Assembly (NCBI RefSeq): GCF_000376565.1
Contig: NZ_BARG01000090.1
Location: forward strand, 1 to 64,000
Direction of reading: 5' to 3'
DNA from: Streptomyces hokutonensis
Lineage (GTDB): Bacteria; Actinomycetota; Actinomycetes; Streptomycetales; Streptomycetaceae
Length of the DNA stretch: 64,000 nucleotides
Below are positions 32,924-40,925 of the stretch, one piece after another (the first letter of the stretch is position 1; each line of letters opens with the position of its first letter). The notes under the pieces were generated by a model. It worked only from the letters and a program-made list of their open reading frames with translations. It was not told the origin of the DNA and did no database searches. Position numbers and translations under genes: made by a program.

Positions 32924-33673
32924 ATGCCCCAGATTCGTCCCGGTCGCGTCCGGACCAAGAACACCAACCGCCGCGCGCCCCTCCTGCTCAGCAGGATGGC
33001 CCCGGAGGACTTCAACGTCCGGCCGGGCGAGACGAAGTCGATCGCCTGCCCGGACTGCCGGACCTGGCGCCGGATCATGGGCGAGAAGAACCTCAAGATC
33101 CGCGAACACTGCGTCTCCGACAAGGTCTTGGAAGGCCAGAAGCACATGAAGTGCCCCGGCAGCCACCAGGCCGTGGTTGTCGACATCGACGTGCGGCGCT
33201 GGCAGGCACGGCAGGACCGCCTGCTGCGGGACGCGATGCCGCAGGACAACCGCCGTGCTGCCCAGCAGTTCTACAAGCCGCTCCCGGCGCCGGCCGTTCC
33301 GGTCTCCCGGATGGAGGCGGAGGTGACGCTGGAGTCGACCCGCCAGTCCTACCTTGCTCACCGCAAGGGGTGCACGAGGTGCGTGGGCGGACAGCACTGC
33401 ACGGACGGCGGCATCCTGGCTCGCCGCTACGTCCTCGCCCTTCACGAAGAGCCCACCCGCCGCAAGTCCCAGCAGCACTACGAGCGCGAGGAGCGGCGCA
33501 GGGCGCGTCGGCAGGCCGAACGGTGGCCGGCTGTCCGCAGCCAGCAGTGGGCCAAGAACGGCGGCACGGCAGTGGAGACGTTGAACAACCAGTGCCGCGA
33601 GCACGCGGCGGGCGCGGTCTCCGAGTTCCGCGGTCCCGAGGTACCGCTCAACCCGGTACGGATCAGCGCCTGA
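32924..33673 (+). CDS. Conserved-looking hypothetical, first gene of the plus-strand operon
   Basis: The 249-aa basic protein has a Cys-rich N-terminal part (SIACPDCRTWRRIM, REHCVSD, KCPGSHQ) resembling a zinc ribbon and a second cluster (CTRCVGGQHCTDGG) near residue 145, then a highly Arg-rich helix (EREERRRARRQAERW). It probably binds nucleic acid. AGGAGG lies 5 nt before the ATG at 32924. It is the first gene under the GntR-controlled promoter. Confidence 0.65.
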   Translation: MPQIRPGRVRTKNTNRRAPLLLSRMAPEDFNVRPGETKSIACPDCRTWRRIMGEKNLKIREHCVSDKVLEGQKHMKCPGSHQAVVVDIDVRRWQARQDRLLRDAMPQDNRRAAQQFYKPLPAPAVPVSRMEAEVTLESTRQSYLAHRKGCTRCVGGQHCTDGGILARRYVLALHEEPTRRKSQQHYEREERRRARRQAERWPAVRSQQWAKNGGTAVETLNNQCREHAAGAVSEFRGPEVPLNPVRISA

Positions 33674-33722
33674 TCTGCCCGGCTCCCCAACCACGAACAA
33701 CACCCTGGCCACGGAGGACCAC

Positions 33723-33881
33723 ATGGACCGAATCGAGGAGATCCTCGCCCGCGCAGCCGAGCACGCGCAGGAGATGGCGGAGATGCACGCGATGTACGAG
33801 GCGATGGACCAGGCCGAATACGACGAGTTCAACGCTGAGATGGACGCCCGCGACGCTGCTCGCAACGCCGCACAGAGCTGA
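33723..33881 (+). CDS. Small acidic coiled-coil protein (52 aa)
   Basis: The product is one charged amphipathic helix rich in Ala, Glu, Met and Asp (e.g. EEILARAAEHAQEMAEMHAM). ATG 33723 has GGAGG 5 nt upstream. It is followed at once by the first of two identical 62-bp hairpin repeats. Function unknown; overall acidity suggests an adaptor or anti-regulator. Confidence 0.5.
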   Translation: MDRIEEILARAAEHAQEMAEMHAMYEAMDQAEYDEFNAEMDARDAARNAAQS

Positions 33882-33893
33882 CACCGGCACGAA

Positions 33894-33955
33894 CGACCAC
33901 GGCCCCGGCCGACCCGATCACCTCGGGCCGGCCGGGGCCGTGGCTGCTCGTACGG
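33894..33955 (+). terminator. 62-bp hairpin repeat, copy 1
   Basis: Arms CCACGGCCCCGGCCG (33897-33911) and CGGCCGGGGCCGTGG (33929-33943) form a perfect 15-bp stem with a further small stem inside the loop. The 62 bp are identical to 34551-34612. Position after a stop fits a terminator or processing site. Confidence 0.75.
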
Positions 33956-33994
33956 ACCAGCCGAGTCGAACAGCAACATGAAGGGGACAGCCGC

Positions 33995-34534
33995 ATGAAG
34001 CTGCCGTTTGTACGACGTACAACCGCTGACGCGTTACGCGACAAGCTCGCCCGTGCTGAGGAGGAAGTCGTCGCCCAGGCCGCGAGCGTTGCGGCGAAGG
34101 ACGGCGAGGTACAGCGCCTGACCGACGAACTGAACGACGCTCGTCTCGCCCGGGAGGCGGCGCAGGAAGCGTACGAGATCGCCAACTCCCGGGCGGCGCG
34201 TGCCGAGGAGCGGGTCACCGAGCTGGAGGCCCGTCCTTGGTGGTTCCGGAAGCAGCCGGATACGGACGGGCCCGGGCCGGAGGACAGGGACTACGCCTTC
34301 AAGGTTCTCAACTGCGCGTTTCCGCAGTTCGCCGACATCGTCGCGCAGAACGGCGGTGTCCTCCCGGACGAAAATTACAAGGCGCTGTCGATCTACGTGA
34401 ACGGTGCCTCGATGTACTACGGCCTCAGCGACGCGGAGGTTGAGGAGGTCGGAGTCCGGCACGGCATTCCCGCGCCGATCCTCCAGAAGGCGAAGGACTT
34501 CGTGTCCCGCGCTCTTCCGGCTGGCGCCGTCTGA
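33995..34534 (+). CDS. Coiled-coil protein with TTA codon
   Basis: The 179-aa product has a long coiled coil (residues about 10-82: DKLARAEEEVVAQAASVAAKDGEVQRL and on) and a compact C-terminal domain (YAFKVLNCAFPQFADIV, LSIYVNGASMYYGLSDAEVEEVG). No family was recognised. Leu14 is encoded by TTA, the rare codon read by bldA tRNA, so translation may be tied to development. It lies between two identical hairpins. Confidence 0.65.
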   Translation: MKLPFVRRTTADALRDKLARAEEEVVAQAASVAAKDGEVQRLTDELNDARLAREAAQEAYEIANSRAARAEERVTELEARPWWFRKQPDTDGPGPEDRDYAFKVLNCAFPQFADIVAQNGGVLPDENYKALSIYVNGASMYYGLSDAEVEEVGVRHGIPAPILQKAKDFVSRALPAGAV

Positions 34535-34550
34535 CCGGCTTCCGCACGAT

Positions 34551-34612
34551 CGACCACGGCCCCGGCCGACCCGATCACCTCGGGCCGGCCGGGGCCGTGG
34601 CTGCTCGTACGG
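34551..34612 (+). terminator. 62-bp hairpin repeat, copy 2
   Basis: Identical to 33894-33955; arms at 34554-34568 and 34586-34600. The two copies enclose a single gene, making a 657-bp duplicated-end unit. Confidence 0.75.
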
Positions 34613-34682
34613 CAGCCAGAACGGCGACAGCCCCAGGGACTAGGGATCCCGGGGGCTGTCCAGGACCTGTCTGGAGGACCTG

Positions 34683-34868
34683 ATGCAGAACAGCATGGCA
34701 TGCACGATGCCGCGGCCGTCGGCCGGGCTCAAGGAGCTCATCGAACAGGAAGAACGGGACGACGACGCTCGGGGCCCGGAGCCCGAGGACGCCGTCCGCG
34801 TCGACGTCGCCCTGGTGTTCCTGCCCAACACGGCCCCGGCGCTTGCCGGTTGGGAGGTGGCGGCGTGA
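34683..34868 (+). CDS. Hypothetical protein (61 aa)
   Basis: The product has an acidic centre (KELIEQEERDDDARGPEPED) and a short hydrophobic end (VALVFLPNTAPALAGWEVAA). GGAGG is 5 nt before the ATG. Its stop overlaps the next start (GTGA), beginning a chain of three coupled small genes. Confidence 0.5.
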   Translation: MQNSMACTMPRPSAGLKELIEQEERDDDARGPEPEDAVRVDVALVFLPNTAPALAGWEVAA

Positions 34869-34954
34869 TCACCAGCATGACCGACGCGGAGCGCGAGGAA
34901 CTCTCCAAGAAGAACGCGGAGCAGAACAAGAAGTCGGAGAACAACCGGCGATGA
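34865..34954 (+). CDS. Micro-protein (29 aa)
   Basis: The GTG at 34865 overlaps the previous stop and the TGA at the end overlaps the next ATG. The product, ITSMTDAEREELSKKNAE-type, is a short charged helix rich in Lys, Glu and Asn. Coupling on both sides supports it as a real gene. Function unknown. Confidence 0.45.
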   Translation: MITSMTDAEREELSKKNAEQNKKSENNRR

Positions 34955-35139
34955 CGACTCCGCAGACGGATGACCTGTACGTCCGCTACATGAAGGCGTT
35001 CCAGGACTCCACCGAACACACCGTCAACTGCGAGGCCTGCCAGGACGGTCGGGAGTGCGTGGCCGGGGCGCCGATCCACGAGCGCTTCGCCCTGCTCCAG
35101 GACGCCTACCAGGCCCGGCAGAAGCAGCAGCGCCGCTGA
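34951..35139 (+). CDS. Hypothetical protein with Cys pair (62 aa)
   Basis: The product has a CEACQDGREC motif (residues about 28-37), probably a small metal site, within a helical frame. The ATG overlaps the upstream TGA. It precedes the Wbl gene by 164 bp. Confidence 0.55.
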   Translation: MTTPQTDDLYVRYMKAFQDSTEHTVNCEACQDGRECVAGAPIHERFALLQDAYQARQKQQRR

Positions 35140-35303
35140 CCTCCGGCATTGCCCGTCGTCTCCGCCTTCGCCGGGCGGGGCCGGCGGAGAGCGTCGGGAT
35201 GTCACCCCGCTCCGGCCGTCTGGCCGTCGCAGACATGCAACAGCCCCCGGGTGGCCGCCCTGGGGCTGTCTCTCTCATGCACTGGACCTTCTGGGAGGCC
35301 CGA

Positions 35304-35609
35304 ATGAAGCGAGTTTCGATCGCCATCGTACGCAACCACGCCTACGCGCCCGTCTCCACCGACGCGCCAGTCCTGCCCCGCGCGGCCTGCGCCGGTGAGG
35401 ACCCCGAGCTGTTCTTCCCCTTCGGCAACACCGGCCCGGCGCTGGTCCAGATCGAGGAGGCCAAGGCCATCTGCCGCGGCTGCCCGCTGATCGAGAGCTG
35501 CCTCCAGGGTGCGCTGGAGCGCAACGAGCTGGGTGTGTGGGGCGGCACCGACGAGACGGACCGTCGCCGCATGAAGCGCCAGGCCGCACGTAGCCGTGCC
35601 GCTGCCTGA
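35304..35609 (+). CDS. WhiB-like (Wbl) Fe-S regulator
   Basis: The 101-aa protein has the four Wbl cysteines C29, C57, C60 and C66 in CAGEDPELFFP and ICRGCPLIESC, followed by the family G[I/V]WGG turn (GVWGG, 77-81) and a basic RRRMKRQ tail. Wbl proteins hold a 4Fe-4S cluster and act with sigma factors at promoters. GGGAGG precedes ATG 35304. It probably regulates operon or host genes in response to redox or NO. Confidence 0.9.
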   Translation: MKRVSIAIVRNHAYAPVSTDAPVLPRAACAGEDPELFFPFGNTGPALVQIEEAKAICRGCPLIESCLQGALERNELGVWGGTDETDRRRMKRQAARSRAAA

Positions 35610-35619
35610 TCCGTTCTGG

Positions 35620-35692
35620 CGGCTGCCTGATCCGCTCGCACCGACCGCTGCACCGTGGCGGCCGGGACGGGCGGTGACGGGGAGCCGGACAG
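35620..35692 (+). repeat. Intergenic repeat, copy 1 (CTGCCTGATCCG...GGTGACGGGGAG)
   Basis: The spacer begins GGCTGCCTGATCCGCTCG and ends GGGCGGTGACGGGGAG. The same ends recur at 35984-36059 and 46923-46983 with variable middles capable of hairpin formation. It may be a shared mRNA element. Confidence 0.6.
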
Positions 35693-35720
35693 CCCGGACC
35701 GACAGCCCAGGGAGGCCCTG

Positions 35721-35981
35721 ATGGGCACGATGACCACCTCGCTCGACACCGCGACGACCGACGCCGGCACCACTCTGCTGCCGGACTCGCTGTGCACGCA
35801 CACGCCGCACTGCCCGTCGGCCGACAGCCCGGCGGCGGAGGCCGCTCGCGTCGTGGCCGGCCACCCGGAGCAGGGCTGGAGCCTGCTGTGCAACGCCGTG
35901 CTGGTCTTCGACGACACCGGCGAGCTGCTCCCCGACGGCCGGGTCATCGACCCGCACCGTCCCCTCGCGATCACGGCCTGA
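35721..35981 (+). CDS. DUF5999 family protein
   Basis: The 86-aa protein has the DUF5999 core: LCTHTPHCPSADSPAAEAARVVAGHPEQGWSLLCNAVLVFDDTGELLPDGRVI, with Cys residues at the CTH, HCP and LCN positions. The family is frequent on Streptomyces chromosomes and plasmids; its function is unknown. ATG 35721 follows GGGAGG by 5 nt. It lies between two copies of the intergenic repeat. Confidence 0.8.
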   Translation: MGTMTTSLDTATTDAGTTLLPDSLCTHTPHCPSADSPAAEAARVVAGHPEQGWSLLCNAVLVFDDTGELLPDGRVIDPHRPLAITA

Positions 35982-35983
35982 CG

Positions 35984-36059
35984 ACTGCCTGATCCGCTCG
36001 CACCGGCCACCGCACCACGGCGGACCGGATCGGGCGGTGACGGGGAGTCGGACAGTCCC
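35984..36059 (+). repeat. Intergenic repeat, copy 2
   Basis: Same ends as copy 1 (CTGCCTGATCCGCTCGCACCG; CGGGCGGTGACGGGGAG). 36060-36298 holds no gene but holds the start of the phased CGTTTCGG array. Confidence 0.6.
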
Positions 36060-36195
36060 TTTCGCTCCCGCCCGGCGGGAGCCACGGACAGTTTCGATCC
36101 CGCCCCCCAGCACTCCCCCGGACCCGCCGCCCGCACCACGGGCAGCGGGCTTTTCAGCACGGCCCGCTCCGGGAAGGCAACGGCCCCTCGGGGCC

Positions 36196-36413
36196 CACTT
36201 CGGCTCCGCCGACCGCCGTTTCGGGAGCAGCCGCCCGCGTTTCGGGAGCGGCCCCCACCGTTTCGCCCACCCCCTGAACGACCCCTCCGGAGGACCTCAT
36301 GACGATCACCGACATGCCGCAGAACGCGGCACCCGACTCCCCTGTTTCGCGGACGCCGACCGCCGTTTCGGACGCACCCGAGTTCGTTTCGGGAGCGGCC
36401 GGGGGCGTTTCGG
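36196..36413. repeat. CGTTTCGG array in exact 21-bp phase
   Basis: The 8-mer CGTTTCGG (or one to two changes) begins at 36196, 36217, 36238, 36259, 36343, 36364, 36385 and 36406; every start is 36196 plus a multiple of 21. Three phase positions (36280, 36301, 36322) are empty and coincide with the ribosome binding site and start codon of the SpdB-like gene. Inside the gene the repeats encode VS at each seventh residue. Several copies continue as GGGAGC. Inferred: protein binding array, possibly the TraB recognition (clt-like) locus or an operator. Confidence 0.85.
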
Positions 36414-38020
36414 AGACACGGAAGCGGAACCCGATCAAGCCCAAGCGGGACCGCTTCACGGCCGCCCTGCCGTACTTCGCATCGGTCTTCGGCACGCTGG
36501 TCGGCGCCATCGGCTTCGCCATGTCGTACGACACCCTCGCCAAAGTTGCTTTGAGCTGGGGATTCAGCGAGGGCCTCGCGCCCTGGTTCCCGGTCGGCGT
36601 GGACGCCTCGATCCTGGCGTTCCTGGCCCTGGACCTCTACCTGATCCTCAAGGGCATCCCGTGGCCGGTGCTGCGGATGGCCGCGCACGGCATGACCGGC
36701 GCCACCGTGTGGTTCAACGCGTCCTCGCAGGGCGAGATCGGCCACGACCCGGTCCAGTCCGCCTCGCACGGCGTCATGCCGGTCCTCTTCGTGATCGGTG
36801 TGGAGGCGGCACGGCGGCTGTTCATCAAGAAGGCGCAGCTCGAAGCCGGTACGCACGCCGACCGCATCCCGCTGCACCGCTGGATCCTCGCCCCGCTGGC
36901 GACCCCGAAGTTCTACCGCCGGATGAGGCTGTACGGGGTCACCTCCTACCCGGAGATGATCCGCCGTCAGCAGGACCTCACCGCTTATGAGCAGTGGCTC
37001 AAGCGCAAGTACAAGGGCGACTTGAACAAGGCGTCCGAGGATGAGCGCCTGCCGATGAAGATGGCCGCCTACGGCTACACGGTCGCGCAGGCCCTCGCGA
37101 TGCCCGAGCAGCAGGAACGCGCTGCTGAGGAGCGGGCGGAGGAAGCCGAGCGCCGGCACCTGGATGCGGAGACGCGGCGGGAGATCGCGCAGAAGAAGGC
37201 CGAAGCCGACCGGCTGGAGGCAGGCGGCGAACTCGAAGCGGTCCGCGCCCGGGTGGAAGGCACGACTGCTCAGGCCCGAGCCCACGCCCGAGCCCAGGCC
37301 AGCGCCGCAGAGCGGGCCGCTGAGCTGGAGGAGAAGGCGCTGGAGACGGCCCTGGTCGCCGAAGCCCGCGCCCGCGAGGCGGAGGCGGAGCGCAAGGAAG
37401 CCCAGGAGCGCCGCACGGCGGCTGCCGCCGACCTGGAGACGGCCGAACTGGAGCGGCGCGCGGCGGAGAAGCGGAAGGCGGCGGCGGAGGCCGACCGGAT
37501 CGCCGCGACGGAGGCACAGGCGATCGAGACGGCAGAGATCGCGGAGGCTCGCGAGCGCGCTGCCGAAGCCGATCGGCGTACTGCCGAAACGGAGATGGCC
37601 GCTGCCGAAACGCGCCGCCGCGCCGCCGAAGCCGACCGGTTGGCGGCGCAGGAGAACGACCGCAAGGCGACTGCTGACGCCAACGTCCAGGCCGCCCTGC
37701 TGCGCGAGGCCGAAACGGAGATGGCCGCTGCCGAAACGCGGCTCGCCGTCGCCGAAGTCGAGCGGCGCGCGGTCGAAATGGAAGACGAGGCGAAGCTCAC
37801 CTCGCGCGAGCGGGCGGTCCGCAAGGTCGCGCGCATGGCGCTCGCGGCTGGCCTGGTGACGGTCGGCCTGGGCACCGACGAAATCCACCCCGCGCTGTCC
37901 CGGGTGGTCTCGATCGCCGACGTCCAGCGCGAGACGGCGGTGTCCTCCACGGACACGGCCTCGAAGTACCGCCAGGAGGCGGCCGACCTGCTTGTCGGCG
38001 GCTACCGACCCGGGCAGTGA
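36299..38020 (+). CDS. SpdB-like (DUF2637) spread protein with long coiled coil
   Basis: The 573-aa protein has a short Ser/Val N-tail encoded by the CGTTTCGG array, then the DUF2637 membrane region (residues about 55-165; FASVFGTLVGAIGFAMSYDTLA, PWFPVGVDASILAFLALDLYLIL and two further hydrophobic segments), a basic loop, and a very long Ala/Glu/Arg coiled coil (about 260-510). Plasmid SpdB/DUF2637 proteins take part in intramycelial spread. ATG 36299 follows GGAGG. Within the coil the segment AETEMAAAETR is repeated. Confidence 0.75.
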   Translation: MTITDMPQNAAPDSPVSRTPTAVSDAPEFVSGAAGGVSETRKRNPIKPKRDRFTAALPYFASVFGTLVGAIGFAMSYDTLAKVALSWGFSEGLAPWFPVGVDASILAFLALDLYLILKGIPWPVLRMAAHGMTGATVWFNASSQGEIGHDPVQSASHGVMPVLFVIGVEAARRLFIKKAQLEAGTHADRIPLHRWILAPLATPKFYRRMRLYGVTSYPEMIRRQQDLTAYEQWLKRKYKGDLNKASEDERLPMKMAAYGYTVAQALAMPEQQERAAEERAEEAERRHLDAETRREIAQKKAEADRLEAGGELEAVRARVEGTTAQARAHARAQASAAERAAELEEKALETALVAEARAREAEAERKEAQERRTAAAADLETAELERRAAEKRKAAAEADRIAATEAQAIETAEIAEARERAAEADRRTAETEMAAAETRRRAAEADRLAAQENDRKATADANVQAALLREAETEMAAAETRLAVAEVERRAVEMEDEAKLTSRERAVRKVARMALAAGLVTVGLGTDEIHPALSRVVSIADVQRETAVSSTDTASKYRQEAADLLVGGYRPGQ

Positions 38021-38162
38021 CCTGCACGAACGAGCTGTTTCGACGGATCCACCGGCCCCCGAGCTGCTGATGACAACTCGGGGACACGGTGAAGGCGCCG
38101 AAACGCCGCCCCAATCCTCCCCCGATCCGGATCGCACCACCCTGTAGAGGAGCAAAACCCTG

Positions 38163-38633
38163 ATGAGCGAGACGAGGAAGCCCAACACGGGCGTGTGGAC
38201 GCCTGACCTGCTTGCGGAAGGACCGGAGAAGCGGCGCGTGTTCATCGAGCAGCGCCGGCAGTACCTCGCCCCCCTGCTCGCTGAGTCGAAGGCCCTGCTC
38301 GCCGAGATCGAGGCCGATCTGATCGAGGCCGACAAGCTGCCCGGTGACCTGCCGTTTCAGGCGAAGCTGCGGGCGCACCACACGGTCCGGCCGCTCGCCA
38401 AGGTCGTCGCGGACCTTGAGGACGTGATCGTTCAGCTCACCGCGTACAGCGCGCGGTACCGGCGCAGCTACGAGGAACTGCCCGACAAGCGGGCCGTGAA
38501 GGAAGCCGAGAAGCAGCGCCTGAAGGAGCTGAAGGCCAGCGGCGGGCAGCCGCAGATCGACGCGCCCGCGCCGAAAACGGAACCCGCTGAGGACCCGCAC
38601 CCGTTCTTCGCGCACCTCAACAAGGGCGCGTGA
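38163..38633 (+). CDS. Hypothetical helical protein
   Basis: The 156-aa product is helical throughout with charged heptads (LLAESKALLAEIEADLIEADKL; VKEAEKQRLKELKASGG) and a short acidic C-terminus. It follows the SpdB-like gene and overlaps the next start by TGATG. No family was recognised. Its context implies a transfer accessory role. Confidence 0.65.
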   Translation: MSETRKPNTGVWTPDLLAEGPEKRRVFIEQRRQYLAPLLAESKALLAEIEADLIEADKLPGDLPFQAKLRAHHTVRPLAKVVADLEDVIVQLTAYSARYRRSYEELPDKRAVKEAEKQRLKELKASGGQPQIDAPAPKTEPAEDPHPFFAHLNKGA

Positions 38634-38836
38634 TGCCGGGCAAGGATCCCGCGCGGTCCAGGCGCCTCACCTTCGAGCTGTGGTCGCCCCGGATCAACGG
38701 GGCGGCCACAGCTCGCGACCGCGTGGTCGTCCTCGTCGACGCGGCCCGGGCGCACCTTCCCGATGATGATCCAATGTGGGCCGCGCTGGGCGAACAGCTC
38801 GGCAAGTACCTGAAGGAGAAGGGCTTCGGCTCGTAA
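38633..38836 (+). CDS. Hypothetical basic protein (67 aa)
   Basis: Starts at the ATG inside the upstream stop. The sequence PGKDPARSRRLTFELWSP is basic, then helical DRVVVLVDAARAHLPDDDPMWAALGEQLGKYLKEKG. Coupled translation supports it. Function unknown. Confidence 0.6.
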   Translation: MPGKDPARSRRLTFELWSPRINGAATARDRVVVLVDAARAHLPDDDPMWAALGEQLGKYLKEKGFGS

Positions 38837-38957
38837 CTCTCCGCGTTCAAAATCAACGTTCAAATCAAGGAATCCGGCCGCTCAGGCTGTCGCCGGACGC
38901 GCGCGTCACGCGCGCGCGTACGCGAGGCAGGCGGTTACGTCAAGTGAGGACGAAAAG

Positions 38958-40925
38958 ATGACCGACGACGGTCGGGGCGCGGACGTCATCACGCTCCCCA
39001 TGCTCAACCTGGCGCCCCCCGGCGCCGCTCCCGACGACGGTGTGCCAGCCCCGCCGGAACCCGGTGACCTGGCCCCGCCGCCCGCCTTCTTCCTGCCGTT
39101 CCCGACCCCCGGCGACGACGGCGATTCGAGCGCGGTCGACCCGGACGACGTCGCCCCGCAGATGGTCGCCAACGCCTCAAGCGGAACCGGAACACCGGCC
39201 CGCGCGACGGCCTCGATGGCGATGGTCACGATGGCGGCGATCGCCGTCGCGGCGCTGCGCGGCACGTGGTCGGTGGCGAACTACCTGAAGGCGCGGCGCG
39301 AGCACCATGACGCCGTGGCCGACAAGGCGCGCGAGGCTGCCGACAAGCAGAAGGTCGCCAACGCGGCAGCCGGTGCGAAGAAGGGCGTGCAGTCCGGGCC
39401 CGAGTTCGGACGCGGCGCGGCCGGCAGGGGCGGCGGTGGTCGTTCGGGCGGGTCCGGCGCTGGCGCCGGCTCGGGGCGCGGCACCTTCGGGCAGCAGCAG
39501 AAGCCCTCCCCGAAGGGTGGCGGCCGGGGCAGCTCGGCCAACGGCTCCGCAGGGGCCGGCGGCCGCGGCACGGGAGCGAAGGGACCGAACGGAGCTGCTG
39601 GCGGCGGTTCCCGCTCCTCCGGGCCGGGCTCATCAGGCAAGGGTTCGAAGGGTGCGGCCGGAGGCGGCACCGGATCGTCGGGCTCGGGATCGAGCAAGGG
39701 TTCACCGAGCGGGGCGAAGCAGTCCCCCGGCACGCTCGGGAAGCTCGCGACCGGACGCCAGCAGCGCAAGAACGACGAAGCGAAGGCGCAGCGGGCGGCC
39801 GCGGCCGACCATCGCAAGGCCGACCTGGCCGACCGTACGGCGGCTCGGAAGGAAGCTGCAGCCGAGGCAGCCGATCGGCGCAAGCGGAGGGCTGAGAAGC
39901 AGAAGGCGAAGCGTGAACGCGAGAAGGCCGCCGGCGCCAGCCCCAAGACCCCGGCCCCGACCTCGAAGGTCGATCTGACCAAGAAGCCCAAGCCGACGCC
40001 GCCCACGGCCCCGGCCCCGACCTCGAAGGTCGACTTGACCAAGAAGCCGAAGCCGGCCCCCACCACCAAGGTCGATCTGACCAAGAAGCCGAAGCCGACG
40101 CCGCCCAAGACCCAGAAGGTCAACCTGACCAAGAAGCCGAAGCCGGCCAGTTCGAAGGGAAGGACGAAGAAGACACCGAAGCCGCCCCGGAGGAAGAAGC
40201 CGCGCACCGCGCGCCGGAAGCCGAAAGGGAGCACGACGGGGACGGGACCGAGGTCGGGTCGGCGGCGCAGGAAGGGCCGCACTACGACCGACCCCGGGTC
40301 GATGCCCGGCGGCGACGGCGAGTGGCTGCGCCCCCCGCCCGGCTGGGACGTCACCTACACGGTTGAGGACATCCGGGCCGAACGGCGGCGACGCCAGCCC
40401 GCCGGCAGCATCACCACAGGTCGCAGGGAGCTGCCCGCCGGATCATCCGGTCAGGTCGTGCCCACCCGATCCGTACCGAAAGAGAGCCCGATCGTCATGG
40501 GTAGTGCCGTTGCAGTCGGCGAGGTCGGCGACACCCAGTTCGTCGACGCGGAACTGACCGTGTACGACCTGATCGAGTCCGACGAAGAGATGAGCGAGCA
40601 GATCCTTCAGGGCGTCGATCACATGAACCTCGTTGCCGCGAAGTGCGAGGGCCTGAAGTCCGGGCTCGAATCCCTCTACGCGATGTGCATCGAGAAGAAG
40701 GTGCCCGGCGTCCTCGTGAAGTGGTGCATCCGGCTCATGGAGCGGGCCGGCAGCGTGCAGGACAAGGCTGAGGCGCTGCGGGACTCCCTGCCGCGTGCCT
40801 CCGAGGCGATCCTGACGGCACGGGACACCGCCGTCGAAGCCGACAAGCTGCGCGCCGACCGGGTGAAGGAAGCCGGGCACGTCGCACCGGCTGAGCGCGA
40901 GTACCACGACCGAAGCGGGGTGTGA
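38958..40925 (+). CDS. Large repeat-rich membrane-linked basic protein of the transfer operon
   Basis: The 655-aa product has an acidic Pro-rich N-terminus, a hydrophobic segment (TASMAMVTMAAIAVAALRGTW, residues about 85-105), a Gly/Ser-rich disordered region (about 145-260), a Lys/Arg helix, and four copies of SKVDLTKKPKP-type repeats (about 334-395). An Arg-rich stretch and a folded acidic C-terminal domain follow (VYDLIESDEEMSEQILQG). The repeats and charge suggest DNA or cell-wall contact. It overlaps the next gene start (GTGA). Related proteins occur in Streptomyces transfer clusters as far as I know; no function is assigned. Confidence 0.65.
   Translation: MTDDGRGADVITLPMLNLAPPGAAPDDGVPAPPEPGDLAPPPAFFLPFPTPGDDGDSSAVDPDDVAPQMVANASSGTGTPARATASMAMVTMAAIAVAALRGTWSVANYLKARREHHDAVADKAREAADKQKVANAAAGAKKGVQSGPEFGRGAAGRGGGGRSGGSGAGAGSGRGTFGQQQKPSPKGGGRGSSANGSAGAGGRGTGAKGPNGAAGGGSRSSGPGSSGKGSKGAAGGGTGSSGSGSSKGSPSGAKQSPGTLGKLATGRQQRKNDEAKAQRAAAADHRKADLADRTAARKEAAAEAADRRKRRAEKQKAKREREKAAGASPKTPAPTSKVDLTKKPKPTPPTAPAPTSKVDLTKKPKPAPTTKVDLTKKPKPTPPKTQKVNLTKKPKPASSKGRTKKTPKPPRRKKPRTARRKPKGSTTGTGPRSGRRRRKGRTTTDPGSMPGGDGEWLRPPPGWDVTYTVEDIRAERRRRQPAGSITTGRRELPAGSSGQVVPTRSVPKESPIVMGSAVAVGEVGDTQFVDAELTVYDLIESDEEMSEQILQGVDHMNLVAAKCEGLKSGLESLYAMCIEKKVPGVLVKWCIRLMERAGSVQDKAEALRDSLPRASEAILTARDTAVEADKLRADRVKEAGHVAPAEREYHDRSGV

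Noticed and set aside
36196..36413. CRISPR or microsatellite
   Set aside because: Repeat is 8 bp in 21-bp phase, with partly coding, non-constant sequence between copies.
35342..38335. Very long minus-strand frame (about 1 kb of Arg/Leu-rich repeats)
   Set aside because: Antisense to Wbl, DUF5999 and SpdB-like genes, each of which has a start, ribosome binding site and family motif.
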